This document shows positions 7,628 to 15,551 of a stretch of DNA of 64,000 nucleotides, one piece after another (the first letter of the stretch is position 1; each line of letters opens with the position of its first letter). Both the position numbers and the translations under genes were made by a program. Below the pieces are notes generated by a model. The model ran no database searches. It saw only the letters and a program-made list of their open reading frames with translations, and had not been told where the DNA came from. Origin of the DNA: Microbacterium saccharophilum (lineage in GTDB: Bacteria; Actinomycetota; Actinomycetes; Actinomycetales; Microbacteriaceae); assembly GCF_007992455.1 (NCBI RefSeq), contig NZ_BKAH01000004.1:166097-230096 (forward strand), given 5' to 3'.

Positions 7628-9108
7628 TGCCCGACACCCCGTCGAACGACGATCAGTTCGCGGACCTCTTCAGCAAGCTGCCGACGCCGAGCGCGGGTAG
7701 CGGCGTGCATCCCGAATCCGACCAGCCCGCTCCCGCCGCCGCGCCGCTCAGCCGTCGCGCGGCGCGTCTGGCCGCCACCGGGACGACCCCCACCGTGACC
7801 GATGTCCCGGCTCCGGACGCCCCGGCTTCGGACGCCCCGGCTCCGGACGCCCCGGCACCCGAGGAGCAGACCGCGCCGCCGGCGATGAGCACGCCCGCCG
7901 ACGAGCACGAACCCGCCCCCACGACCGACGTGCCGCGATCCACGACACCCATCGACGCCCTCTTCGCCGAGGAGCACCCCGCGGACAAGCGCCTCGTCGA
8001 AGAGCGCCACGAGCGCGACCGGCGCAAGGGCCGCATCGCGGGCTGGGTGATCCTCCTCGTCGTGCTCGCGATCATCGGCGGCATCGTCGCCGGCGGCCTG
8101 TGGGTCTGGAACACCTATGAAGAGCCCATCCGCGATCTGTTCGGGTGGAGCGAGCCGAAGGATTACGAGTCGGGCATGGCCGAGGGGGAGGCGCTCGTCA
8201 CGATCGTCTCCGGCGACACCGGCGCGACGATCTCCGAGCGCCTGTACGACGCCGGGGTCACGAAGACCTCCGGCGCGTTCTACGACTACCTCATCTCCTC
8301 CGGCCAGAACCCGACGTTCGTGCCGGGCGTCTTCACGCTGCAGCAGAAGATGACCTCCGCGGCCGCCCTCGAAGCCCTCCTGGACCCGGCGAACAAGCAG
8401 GAGAACACCGCGCAGCTGCGCGAGGGGCTCACGGTCGAGGCCACGCTTCCGCTCCTCGCCGACGGCATCGGCCTGCCGATCGAGGACTTCCAGGCCGCCG
8501 TCGCCGACCCGTCCGTCTACGGCGTGGATGCCGGCAGCCTGGAGGGCTGGCTCTTCCCGGCGACCTACACCTTCGACCCGGGCGTCACGGCGCAGCAGGT
8601 CATCCAGACGCTCGTCGACAAGACCGTCAGCGTCCTGGACACGGTGGGCGTCCCGGCGGAGCGGCGCGGCGAGATCCTCACGATCGCATCGATCATCGAG
8701 CGGGAAGCACGATTCGAGGACGACTTCTACAAGGTCTCGCGCGTCATCCAGAACCGCCTCGATGCCGGCAACGAGGAGACCTTCGGCAAGCTGCAGATGG
8801 ACTCCACGGCCCAGTACGGCTACGGCGAGATGCACGACGGCACCGTGAGCTCCTCCAAGGAGGCTCTCGAGGACGACAACCCGTGGAACACGTACGTGCA
8901 CCCGGGTCTCCCGGTCGGCCCCATCGCCAACCCCGGCCAGCTCGCGATCGATGCGGCCATGAACCCCGTCGAGGGCCCGTGGCTGTACTTCGTGACCGTG
9001 AACCTCGACACCGGCGAGACAGAGTTCACCGAGACCTACGCGCAGCACCAGCAGGCCATCGAGAAGTGGACCGCCTGGTGCGAGGCCAACCCGGACTCGG
9101 GCTGCTGA
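7627..9108 (+). CDS. mltG: endolytic murein transglycosylase MltG
   Basis: A 493-residue membrane-anchored enzyme that cleaves nascent glycan strands and sets their length. The first ~135 residues are cytoplasmic, acidic and Pro/Ala-rich, with a 15-base direct repeat encoding repeated APDAP units near residues 60-78. One membrane helix lies at about 138-161, followed by an external LysM-like region and the YceG catalytic domain. The presumed catalytic Glu is E358 in ASIIEREAR. LQMDSTAQYGYG and HPGLPVGPI are further family signatures. It is coupled to ruvX by a one-base overlap and to aroE by a three-base gap. Confidence 0.96.
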   Translation: MPDTPSNDDQFADLFSKLPTPSAGSGVHPESDQPAPAAAPLSRRAARLAATGTTPTVTDVPAPDAPASDAPAPDAPAPEEQTAPPAMSTPADEHEPAPTTDVPRSTTPIDALFAEEHPADKRLVEERHERDRRKGRIAGWVILLVVLAIIGGIVAGGLWVWNTYEEPIRDLFGWSEPKDYESGMAEGEALVTIVSGDTGATISERLYDAGVTKTSGAFYDYLISSGQNPTFVPGVFTLQQKMTSAAALEALLDPANKQENTAQLREGLTVEATLPLLADGIGLPIEDFQAAVADPSVYGVDAGSLEGWLFPATYTFDPGVTAQQVIQTLVDKTVSVLDTVGVPAERRGEILTIASIIEREARFEDDFYKVSRVIQNRLDAGNEETFGKLQMDSTAQYGYGEMHDGTVSSSKEALEDDNPWNTYVHPGLPVGPIANPGQLAIDAAMNPVEGPWLYFVTVNLDTGETEFTETYAQHQQAIEKWTAWCEANPDSGC

Positions 9109-9111
9109 GCG

Positions 9112-9945
9112 GTGCCGGACGCCGCACTGGAGGTCTGGGGCGACCCGATCGAGCACAGCCTGTCGCCGGCGCTGCATTCCGCGGCGTACCGGCAGCTCGG
9201 CTGGGACTGGACGTACGGCCGGCGCCGCGTCACGGAGGCCGGCTTCGCGGGCGAGCTCGCCGCGGCCGCGCCGACGCTCCGCGGCCTGTCGCTCACGATG
9301 CCGCTGAAGACCGCCGCGTTCGCGGCCGCCGCGACGCGTGACGACCGCGCGGAGCTGACCGGCGCCGTCAACACGCTGCTTCTCAGGGACTCCGCGCCCC
9401 GCGGGTTCAACACCGACGTCGGGGGCATCGTGCGCTCCCTCGCCGAGGAGGGCATCGCCGGCTTCGAGGAGGTCCGCATCGTCGGGGCCGGCGCCACCGC
9501 GACCTCCGCGCTCGTCGCCCTCGCCGAACTCGGCGCCCGCTACGTCGAGGTGGCCGCGCGCCGCCCCCTCGCCATCGCACCGCTGCAGGACCTGGGGGAC
9601 CGGCTCGGGATGACGGTGCGGCCCGTTCCGCTGACCGCCGACGCCTTCGCCCCGGTGCCGCTCACGATCGCGACGCTCCCCGGCGGCGCCCGGCTCGACC
9701 CCCTCGCCGCCGACGCCCTCGCCGGTGCCGGCGGCCTCCTGCTGGACGTCGTCTACGGCCACTGGCCCACCGCGCTCTCCGCCGCGTGGGACCGGGCCGG
9801 CGGCCGCGCCGTCAGCGGGGCGGGGATGCTGCTGCACCAGGCGGTGCTGCAGATCCGGATCTTCCGCACCGGCGACCCCGCCGAGCCGCTGCCGGACGAG
9901 GCCGCCGTCGTGGCCGTCATGCGCCGCGCGCTCATGGGAGGATAG
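9112..9945 (+). CDS. aroE: shikimate dehydrogenase
   Basis: A 277-residue NADP-dependent enzyme reducing 3-dehydroshikimate to shikimate. Substrate-site features are visible: SLSP near residue 19, the catalytic Lys in LTMPLKT, and the Asn/Asp pair in GFNTDVGG. The nucleotide-binding loop is VGAGATA. The GTG start lies three bases after mltG and is the only sensible start for the conserved [14 protein letters not shown] beginning. It belongs to the aroE-aroC-aroK-aroB run, and a good ribosome site for aroC overlaps its end. Confidence 0.96.
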   Translation: MPDAALEVWGDPIEHSLSPALHSAAYRQLGWDWTYGRRRVTEAGFAGELAAAAPTLRGLSLTMPLKTAAFAAAATRDDRAELTGAVNTLLLRDSAPRGFNTDVGGIVRSLAEEGIAGFEEVRIVGAGATATSALVALAELGARYVEVAARRPLAIAPLQDLGDRLGMTVRPVPLTADAFAPVPLTIATLPGGARLDPLAADALAGAGGLLLDVVYGHWPTALSAAWDRAGGRAVSGAGMLLHQAVLQIRIFRTGDPAEPLPDEAAVVAVMRRALMGG

Positions 9946-9949
9946 AACA

Positions 9950-11161
9950 ATGCTCCGCGTGCTCACGGCCGGCGAATCGCACGGCCCCGAACTCGTCGCC
10001 GTCATGGAGGGCCTGCCCGCGGGCGTCCCCGTCTCGCGCGCCGCCATCCAGGCCGACCTCGCTCGCCGCAAGCTCGGCTACGGCCGCGGCTCCCGGATGA
10101 AGTTCGAGGAGGACGAGCTCACGATCTCCTCCGGCGTCGTGCACGGCACGAGCATCGGCAGCCCCATCGCGCTGCGCATCGGCAACACCGAATGGCCCAA
10201 GTGGGTCGAGGTCATGAGCCCCGAGCCCGTCGAGCTGACGGAGAAGTCCCGCGGCCGCGGCGCCGCCCTGACGCGCCCCCGCCCCGGCCATGCCGACCTC
10301 GTCGGCATGCAGAAGTACGGCTTCGACGAGGCCCGGCCCATCCTCGAGCGCGCCAGCGCCCGCGAGACCGCCGCGCGCGTCGCGCTCGGCGCGATCGCCC
10401 GCGGCTTCCTCGGCGAACTCGGCATCCGTCTCGTCAGCCACACGCTCTCCATCGGCCCCGTCCGCGTACCGGAGGGCACGGCGCTCCCGGCGCCGGACGA
10501 CGTCGCGGCCCTCGACGCCGATCCGCTGCGCTGCTTCGACGCCGCCACGAGCGCGGCCATGGTCGAGGAGGTCGACGCCGCCCGCAAGGACGGCGACACC
10601 CTCGGCGGCATCGTCGAGGTGCTCGCGTACGGCCTGCCGCCGGGGCTCGGCTCGCACGTGCAGTGGGACCGCCGCCTCGACGCGAAGCTCGCGCAGGCGC
10701 TCATGAGCATCCAGGCGATCAAGGGCGTCGAGGTCGGCGACGGCTTCGAGACCACGCGGCGCCGAGGCTCCGCGGCGCACGACGAGCTCTTCGCCACGGA
10801 CGGCGGCATCACGCGCGCCACCGACAAGGCCGGCGGCACGGAGGGCGGCATGTCCACCGGCACCGTCCTGCGGGTCCGCGCCGGCATGAAGCCCATCGCC
10901 ACGGTCCCGCACGCGCTCCGCACGATCGACGTCACGACGGGCGAGGCGGCGACGGCGCACCACCAGCGCTCCGACGTGTGCGCCGTCCCGGCCGCGGGCG
11001 TCGTCGCCGAGGCCATGGTCGCGATCGTGCTCGCCGAGGTCGTCCTGGAGAAGTTCGGGGGCGACAGCGTCGCCGAGACCCGCCGGAACCTCGACGGCTA
11101 CCTCGCCGCCATCCCGGAGAGCCTGCACACGGCACCGGGCAGCGACGACACGCTCGGATGA
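9950..11161 (+). CDS. aroC: chorismate synthase
   Basis: A 403-residue FMN-dependent lyase making chorismate from EPSP. Signatures are the N-terminal TAGESHG, the GRGSR region, and [15 protein letters not shown] with neighbouring conserved Arg and His. The ATG at 9950 has a strong GGGAGGAT ribosome site inside the aroE tail. The stop overlaps aroK by four bases (ATGA). Confidence 0.98.
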   Translation: MLRVLTAGESHGPELVAVMEGLPAGVPVSRAAIQADLARRKLGYGRGSRMKFEEDELTISSGVVHGTSIGSPIALRIGNTEWPKWVEVMSPEPVELTEKSRGRGAALTRPRPGHADLVGMQKYGFDEARPILERASARETAARVALGAIARGFLGELGIRLVSHTLSIGPVRVPEGTALPAPDDVAALDADPLRCFDAATSAAMVEEVDAARKDGDTLGGIVEVLAYGLPPGLGSHVQWDRRLDAKLAQALMSIQAIKGVEVGDGFETTRRRGSAAHDELFATDGGITRATDKAGGTEGGMSTGTVLRVRAGMKPIATVPHALRTIDVTTGEAATAHHQRSDVCAVPAAGVVAEAMVAIVLAEVVLEKFGGDSVAETRRNLDGYLAAIPESLHTAPGSDDTLG

Positions 11162-11664
11162 CGAACCCCGCGGTCGTCCTCATCGGTCCGATGGGCGCGG
11201 GCAAGACCAGCATCGGCAAGCGCGTCGCGAAGCGGCTCGGCGTGACGTTCTACGACAGCGACGTCGCCGTGTCCCGCGCGCACGGCCCCATCGAGAAGAT
11301 CTTCGCCGACCACGGCGAGGAGCACTTCCGCGCCCTCGAGCGGGATGCCGTGCACGCCGGCCTCGACCAGGGCGGCATCGTCGCACTCGGCGGCGGGGCG
11401 GTGCTGCACCCCGACACGCAGGCCGAGCTCGCCGGCCACCGTGTCGTGCTGCTCACCGTGTCGCCGCACACCGTCGGCTCCCGCATCCGCGGCTCGAAGC
11501 GCCCCCTGCTGCAGGGCGAGGACCCCGTCGCCCGCTGGCGCGAGGTGTACGAGACGCGGCGCGGCCTGTACGAGCAGCTCGCCGACGTCACCTTCGACAC
11601 GTCCACCGGCCCCCTCCAGGACATCGTCGACGCCATCACCGAGTGGGTTCAGGAGAACACATGA
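11158..11664 (+). CDS. aroK: shikimate kinase
   Basis: A 168-residue P-loop kinase phosphorylating shikimate at O3. Walker [10 protein letters not shown] is at residues 10-18. The shikimate-binding DSD in FYDSDV, the GGGAVL loop and the Arg-rich lid (IRGSKRPLL) are present. The ATG start overlaps aroC (ATGA), and the stop overlaps the aroB ATG in the same way. Confidence 0.97.
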   Translation: MTNPAVVLIGPMGAGKTSIGKRVAKRLGVTFYDSDVAVSRAHGPIEKIFADHGEEHFRALERDAVHAGLDQGGIVALGGGAVLHPDTQAELAGHRVVLLTVSPHTVGSRIRGSKRPLLQGEDPVARWREVYETRRGLYEQLADVTFDTSTGPLQDIVDAITEWVQENT

Positions 11665-12737
11665 GCGAGACCACCGTCATCACCGTCGCAGGCGACCAGC
11701 CCTACGACATCACGATCGGTCGCGGCATCCTGCCCATGATCGGCGACGTCCTGCCCGCCGCCGCGCGCCGCGTGCTCATCGTGCACCCGCCGACCCTGTC
11801 CGCGCAGGCGGAGCAGCTCCGGGCGCTCCTGGGGGAGGAGCGGCAGGTGCTCCTCGCCGAGATCCCGGATGCCGAGCAGGGCAAGCGGGTCGAGGTCGCC
11901 GCGTTCTGCTGGCAGGTCATGGGGCAGGCCGACTTCACCCGCACCGACGTCGTGATCGGCTTCGGCGGCGGGGCCGTGACCGACCTCGCCGGGTTCGTCG
12001 CGGCCACCTGGCTGCGCGGCGTCACGCTCGTGCAGGTGCCGACCACGGTCCTCGGCATGGTGGATGCCGCCGTGGGCGGCAAGACCGGTATCAACACCGC
12101 GGAGGGGAAGAACCTCGTCGGCGCCTTCTGGCCGCCCCGCGCCGTCGTGTGCGATCTGGAGATGCTCGACTCGCTGAGCGACAACGAGCGGGTCGCCGGG
12201 TTCGCCGAGGTCGTCAAGGCCGGTTTCATCTGGTACCCGGAGATCCTCGACCTCATCGAGGCCGACCCGAAAGCCGCCGTCGACCCGCACAGCCCGGCCT
12301 TCCGGCGCTGCGTCGAGCTCGCGATCGACATGAAGGCGCGCGTCGTGGGGGAGGACCTCCGCGAGGCGGGCCTCCGCGAAGTCCTCAACTACGGCCACAC
12401 CCTCGGTCACGCCATCGAGCACTCCGAGCGGTACCGCTGGCGCCACGGCGCCGCGATCTCGGTCGGCATGGTCTTCGCCGCCGAGCTCTCCCGCCTCGCG
12501 GGACGCCTGCCGGATGCCGCCGCGCAGCGGCACCGCGACATCCTCGAACTCCTCGGGCTGCCGACGACGTACCGCGCGGGCGCGTGGCCGTCGCTGCTGG
12601 CGACGATGCAGCGCGACAAGAAGTCCCGCGGCTCGATGCTCCGCTTCATCGTCCTCGACGACATCGCCAAGCCCACCGTGCTGCAGGCGCCGGATGAGTC
12701 CCTGCTCTTCGCCGCGTACCAGGAGGTCGCGGGCTAG
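11661..12737 (+). CDS. aroB: 3-dehydroquinate synthase
   Basis: A 358-residue NAD- and metal-dependent cyclase converting DAHP to 3-dehydroquinate. Visible are the nucleotide-binding GFGGGAVTDLAGFVAA, the LGMVDAAVGGKTGIN substrate loop, and metal-binding His residues in LNYGHTLGHAIEH. The ATG at 11661 has AGGAGA upstream and overlaps the aroK stop. The stop codon TAG (12735-12737) lies inside the GCTAGC target site of the adjacent insertion element, so the insertion left the gene intact while separating it from aroQ. Confidence 0.98.
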   Translation: MSETTVITVAGDQPYDITIGRGILPMIGDVLPAAARRVLIVHPPTLSAQAEQLRALLGEERQVLLAEIPDAEQGKRVEVAAFCWQVMGQADFTRTDVVIGFGGGAVTDLAGFVAATWLRGVTLVQVPTTVLGMVDAAVGGKTGINTAEGKNLVGAFWPPRAVVCDLEMLDSLSDNERVAGFAEVVKAGFIWYPEILDLIEADPKAAVDPHSPAFRRCVELAIDMKARVVGEDLREAGLREVLNYGHTLGHAIEHSERYRWRHGAAISVGMVFAAELSRLAGRLPDAAAQRHRDILELLGLPTTYRAGAWPSLLATMQRDKKSRGSMLRFIVLDDIAKPTVLQAPDESLLFAAYQEVAG

Positions 12738-12738
12738 C
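12733..12738 (+). repeat. left copy of the 6-bp target duplication GCTAGC
   Basis: GCTAGC directly precedes the left terminal repeat, and an identical copy follows the right one at 13811-13816. It matches the NCTAGN target preference known for IS481. Confidence 0.9.
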
Positions 12739-13810
12739 TGTACTGACCCGGATCGTTGTTGACGTAGGAGAGGCCTCCGGGGTCGAGTTGGAGCTGTCTA
12801 GTTCTTCAGCTCGAACCCACGGAGGTCTCTCTTGTCTCACGCTAATGCCCGGCTGACTCCGGCCGGCAGGCTGATTATGGTCCAGCGCATCGAGTCGGGG
12901 CGCGCTGTCGCGCATGTCGCGGCAGAGATGGGGATCTCGCGTACGACCGCGTGGCGGTGGTGGCGGCGGTTTCAGGAACACGGACGGGCGGGGCTGGTCG
13001 ATCGGTCCAGCGTTGCTCGCTCGCACCCGCGCCGCACGACGGCGTGCGTGGAGACGCGAGTGCAGATCATGCGGCACTTCGCTCGCCGCGGACCCGTGTT
13101 CATCGCCGACAAGCTCGACATGCACGCCTCGACAGTGGGGCGAGTGCTACGGCGACGACGGATGCCGTTGCTGCGCGAGATGGACCCGATCACGGGGAAG
13201 ATGATTCGCGCGACACGAGCAACCGCAGCCCGGTACGAGCACGACCACCCGGGCTCCCTGATCCACATCGATGTGAAGAAACTCGGCCGTATCCCAGACG
13301 GCGGCGGGTGGAGAGCAGATCCCAGGCAAACCGTCGCCGTCCATCGAACATCGCATCTCAAAGTCGGCTAGGACTACGTCCATACAGCGATCGATGACCG
13401 CTCTCGGGTCGCTTACGTGGAGATCCACGATGACGAGAAGGGCACGACGGCGGCAGGCTTCCTCGAGCGAGCCATCGGGTTCTACGCGACCCTGGGCGTC
13501 AAGGTCGAACGCGTCATCAGCGACAACGCGTTCGCCTACCGCCACTCCACCGCGTTCCGCGGCGTGATCGACGCGCGCGGCATCAAGCAGAAGTTCATCA
13601 AACCGCATTGTCCCTGGACCAACGGGAAGGTGGAGCGCCTGAACCGCACCCTCGCGACCGAGTGGGCATACGCCCGAGCCTGGACATCGAACACCGATCG
13701 CGCAACAGCCTTGCCCGCCTGGCTCGACTACTACAACCTAGACAGAGCCCACCTCGGCATCGGAGGCAAAACTCCCATCGACCGAATCAACAACGGTCGA
13801 GGTCAGTACA
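12739..13810 (+). mobile_element. IS481-family insertion sequence, about 1072 bp
   Basis: The ends are TGTACTGACC...GGTCAGTACA. Terminal inverted repeats of 24 bp match at 21 positions (12739-12762 against 13787-13810). A perfect 6-bp GCTAGC duplication flanks the element. It contains one transposase gene broken by a single stop codon. The complete ends and duplication point to a fairly recent insertion. It lies between aroB and aroQ, which are adjacent in related genomes. Confidence 0.95.
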
Positions 13811-13815
13811 GCTAG
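12832..13815 (+). pseudogene. IS481-family transposase with one internal amber codon
   Basis: The reading frame starts at TTG 12832 with a GGAGGT site and runs in one frame to TAG 13813-13815, interrupted only by TAG at 13369-13371. The N-terminal part has a helix-turn-helix (GISRTTAWRWWRRF). The integrase core has the DDE residues in IHIDVKK, ISDNAFAY and NGKVERLNRT. At the interruption the sequence reads V-G-stop-D-Y-V-H where relatives have Tyr, so a TAC to TAG change fits. The final stop lies outside the element, in the target duplication. It is inactive unless the amber codon is suppressed. Confidence 0.92.
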
Positions 13816-14003
13816 CGTCCGCGGCCGCCGCGCGCGGCATCCGCGCCGCCGGCATCCGCACCGCCGGCATCCGTACCCCTCCGGAGGAGATGACGCGCCG
13901 GGAGGTCATATCCGCGGAATCCGCCCTCCCGAGGCGCCCTCTCCTCCCGCGGCGTACGGCCGAGCAGACCGGGCCGCCGGCCCACGGCCGCTAGGGTGCT
14001 GAC
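13811..14003 (+). other. intergenic region between the IS and aroQ, with 15-bp repeats
   Basis: This begins with the right GCTAGC copy. Three 15-bp units starting GGCATCCG lie at 13836, 13851 and 13866, the last diverged. A GGGAGG/CCTCCC stem pair spans about 13900-13943, and an imperfect ATGAC-N10-GTCAT lies at 13890-13909. No gene is seen. Before the insertion this would have been the aroB-aroQ spacer. Confidence 0.6.
13992..13997 (+). promoter_or_regulatory. putative -10 of aroQ, leaderless layout
   Basis: TAGGGT, six bases, then GTG at 14004. This would let aroQ be expressed despite the upstream insertion element. Confidence 0.55.
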
Positions 14004-14462
14004 GTGACCACCTCGCGCCGCCTCCTGCTCGTCAACGGGCCGAACCTCAACCTCCTCGGCACCCGCGAGCCGGAGATCTACGGGCGGGAGACCCTCGCCG
14101 ACGTCGAGCGGCTCGTCACCGAGACCGCGACCGCGCGCGGCTTCGAGGTCCGCGCCGTGCAGAGCAACCACGAGGGCGTCCTGATCGACGCGATCCACGC
14201 CGCCCGCGCGGACTGCGCCGGCATCGTCATCAACCCCGGCGGGCTCACGCACACCTCCGTCGTCCTCCGCGACGCGCTCTCCGGCGTCGCGCTGCCGGTC
14301 GCGGAGGTGCACATCTCCAACGTCTACGAGCGCGAAGCGTTCCGCCACCACTCGTTCGTGGCCGACGTCGCCGCCGTCCACGTCATCGGCGAGGGAGTCC
14401 CCGGCTACGCTCGCGCCACCGCCCTGCTCCTCGACGTGATCACGGGCCAGTCGGACCTCTGA
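14004..14462 (+). CDS. aroQ: type II 3-dehydroquinate dehydratase
   Basis: A 152-residue dodecameric-type dehydroquinase making 3-dehydroshikimate. The N-terminal [17 protein letters not shown] carries the conserved Asn, Arg and Tyr. [16 protein letters not shown] and the EVHISNV..RE..RHHS segment with the catalytic His follow. The GTG start has no ribosome site but an ideally placed -10 element. In relatives the gene follows aroB directly; here the insertion element intervenes. It is followed by the efp promoter. Confidence 0.97.
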   Translation: MTTSRRLLLVNGPNLNLLGTREPEIYGRETLADVERLVTETATARGFEVRAVQSNHEGVLIDAIHAARADCAGIVINPGGLTHTSVVLRDALSGVALPVAEVHISNVYEREAFRHHSFVADVAAVHVIGEGVPGYARATALLLDVITGQSDL

Positions 14463-14474
14463 GCCGTCTTCCCG

Positions 14475-14480
14475 TAGAAT
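14475..14480 (+). promoter_or_regulatory. putative -10 of efp
   Basis: TAGAAT just after the aroQ stop; a start near 14487 would leave a leader of about 67 bases. Confidence 0.55.
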
Positions 14481-14553
14481 CGACTGTCGGCCCGCGCTTC
14501 GACCTCTTCAGCGCCGCGGCCCCGGACCCCACACGAACGGAAACTTCACACTC

Positions 14554-15114
14554 ATGGCATCCACCGCAGACATCAGGAACGGCGTCGTCCTCAAGATCGA
14601 CGGACAGCTCTGGAGCGTCGTGGAGTTCCAGCATGTCAAGCCCGGCAAGGGCGGCGCGTTCGTCCGCACGAAGCTGAAGAACGTCGTCTCGGGCAAGACC
14701 GTGGACCGCACGTACAACGCGGGCACGAAGATCGAGATCGAGAACGTCGACCGCCGCGACTACACGTACCTGTACAACGACGGCGACAGCTTCGTGTTCA
14801 TGGATGTCGCCGACTACGACCAGCTGACCGTCCCGGCGGCGACCGTGGGCGACGCGAAGAACTTCCTGCTGGAGAACCAGCAGGTCCAGATCGCGCTCAA
14901 CAACGACAACCCCCTGTACGTCGAACTCCCGGCATCCGTCGTGCTCGAGATCACGTACACCGAGCCCGGCCTGCAGGGCGACCGCTCCTCGGCGGGCACG
15001 AAGCCCGCGACCGTCGAGACGGGCTACGAGATCCAGGTGCCGCTGTTCCTGGAGACCGGCACGAAGGTCAAGGTCGACACGCGCACGGGTGACTACCTCG
15101 GTCGCGTGAACTGA
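14554..15114 (+). CDS. efp: translation elongation factor P
   Basis: A 186-residue three-domain protein that relieves ribosome stalling at polyproline stretches. The KOW-like N-terminal domain has the tip loop KPGKGGAF with the lysine that is modified in some bacteria (near residue 32). The C-terminal OB domain ends in the expected GDYLGRVN. Actinobacterial EF-P proteins are often active without modification; no modification genes are seen nearby. nusB follows after a three-base gap, so the two are probably cotranscribed. Confidence 0.98.
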   Translation: MASTADIRNGVVLKIDGQLWSVVEFQHVKPGKGGAFVRTKLKNVVSGKTVDRTYNAGTKIEIENVDRRDYTYLYNDGDSFVFMDVADYDQLTVPAATVGDAKNFLLENQQVQIALNNDNPLYVELPASVVLEITYTEPGLQGDRSSAGTKPATVETGYEIQVPLFLETGTKVKVDTRTGDYLGRVN

Positions 15115-15117
15115 GCG

Positions 15118-15528
15118 TTGAGCGCCCGCAGCAAGGCGCGCAAGCGCGCCCTGGACATCCTGTACCAGTCCGACGTCCGCGGTGACGACCTCGCCGTGAC
15201 GCTCGCCGCCGAGGCGCAGCGCGCGGCCAGCGAACCGTCCCGCGAGGCGTCGTGGCTGTACGCGCGCGAGATCGTCGACGGCGTCATCGACAACCGTGAC
15301 GACATCGACGAGCAGATCGTCACGCACGCCCGGGACTGGAAGCTCGAGCGGATGCCGGCCGTCGACCGCGCGATCCTCCGCATGGGCGTGTGGGAGCTGG
15401 TCTACAACGACGAGGTGCCCACCGCCGTCGTGATCGACGAAGCCGTGGAACTCGCCAAGGAGTTCTCCACCGACGACTCCAGTTCGTTCGTGCACGGCGT
15501 CCTGGCGCGCATCGCTCGCTCCCACTGA
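15118..15528 (+). CDS. nusB: transcription antitermination factor NusB
   Basis: A 136-residue all-helical RNA-binding protein of the rRNA antitermination complex. The N-terminal ARSKARKRALDILYQSD and the C-terminal AVVIDEAVELAKEFSTDDSSSFVHGVLA segments are the family signature. The TTG start at 15118 is the only start compatible with the conserved beginning; it lies three bases after efp. The low-efficiency start suggests translation by ribosomes leaving efp. Confidence 0.95.
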   Translation: MSARSKARKRALDILYQSDVRGDDLAVTLAAEAQRAASEPSREASWLYAREIVDGVIDNRDDIDEQIVTHARDWKLERMPAVDRAILRMGVWELVYNDEVPTAVVIDEAVELAKEFSTDDSSSFVHGVLARIARSH

Positions 15529-15551
15529 CATCGGCACGCGAAGCCGCCGCC

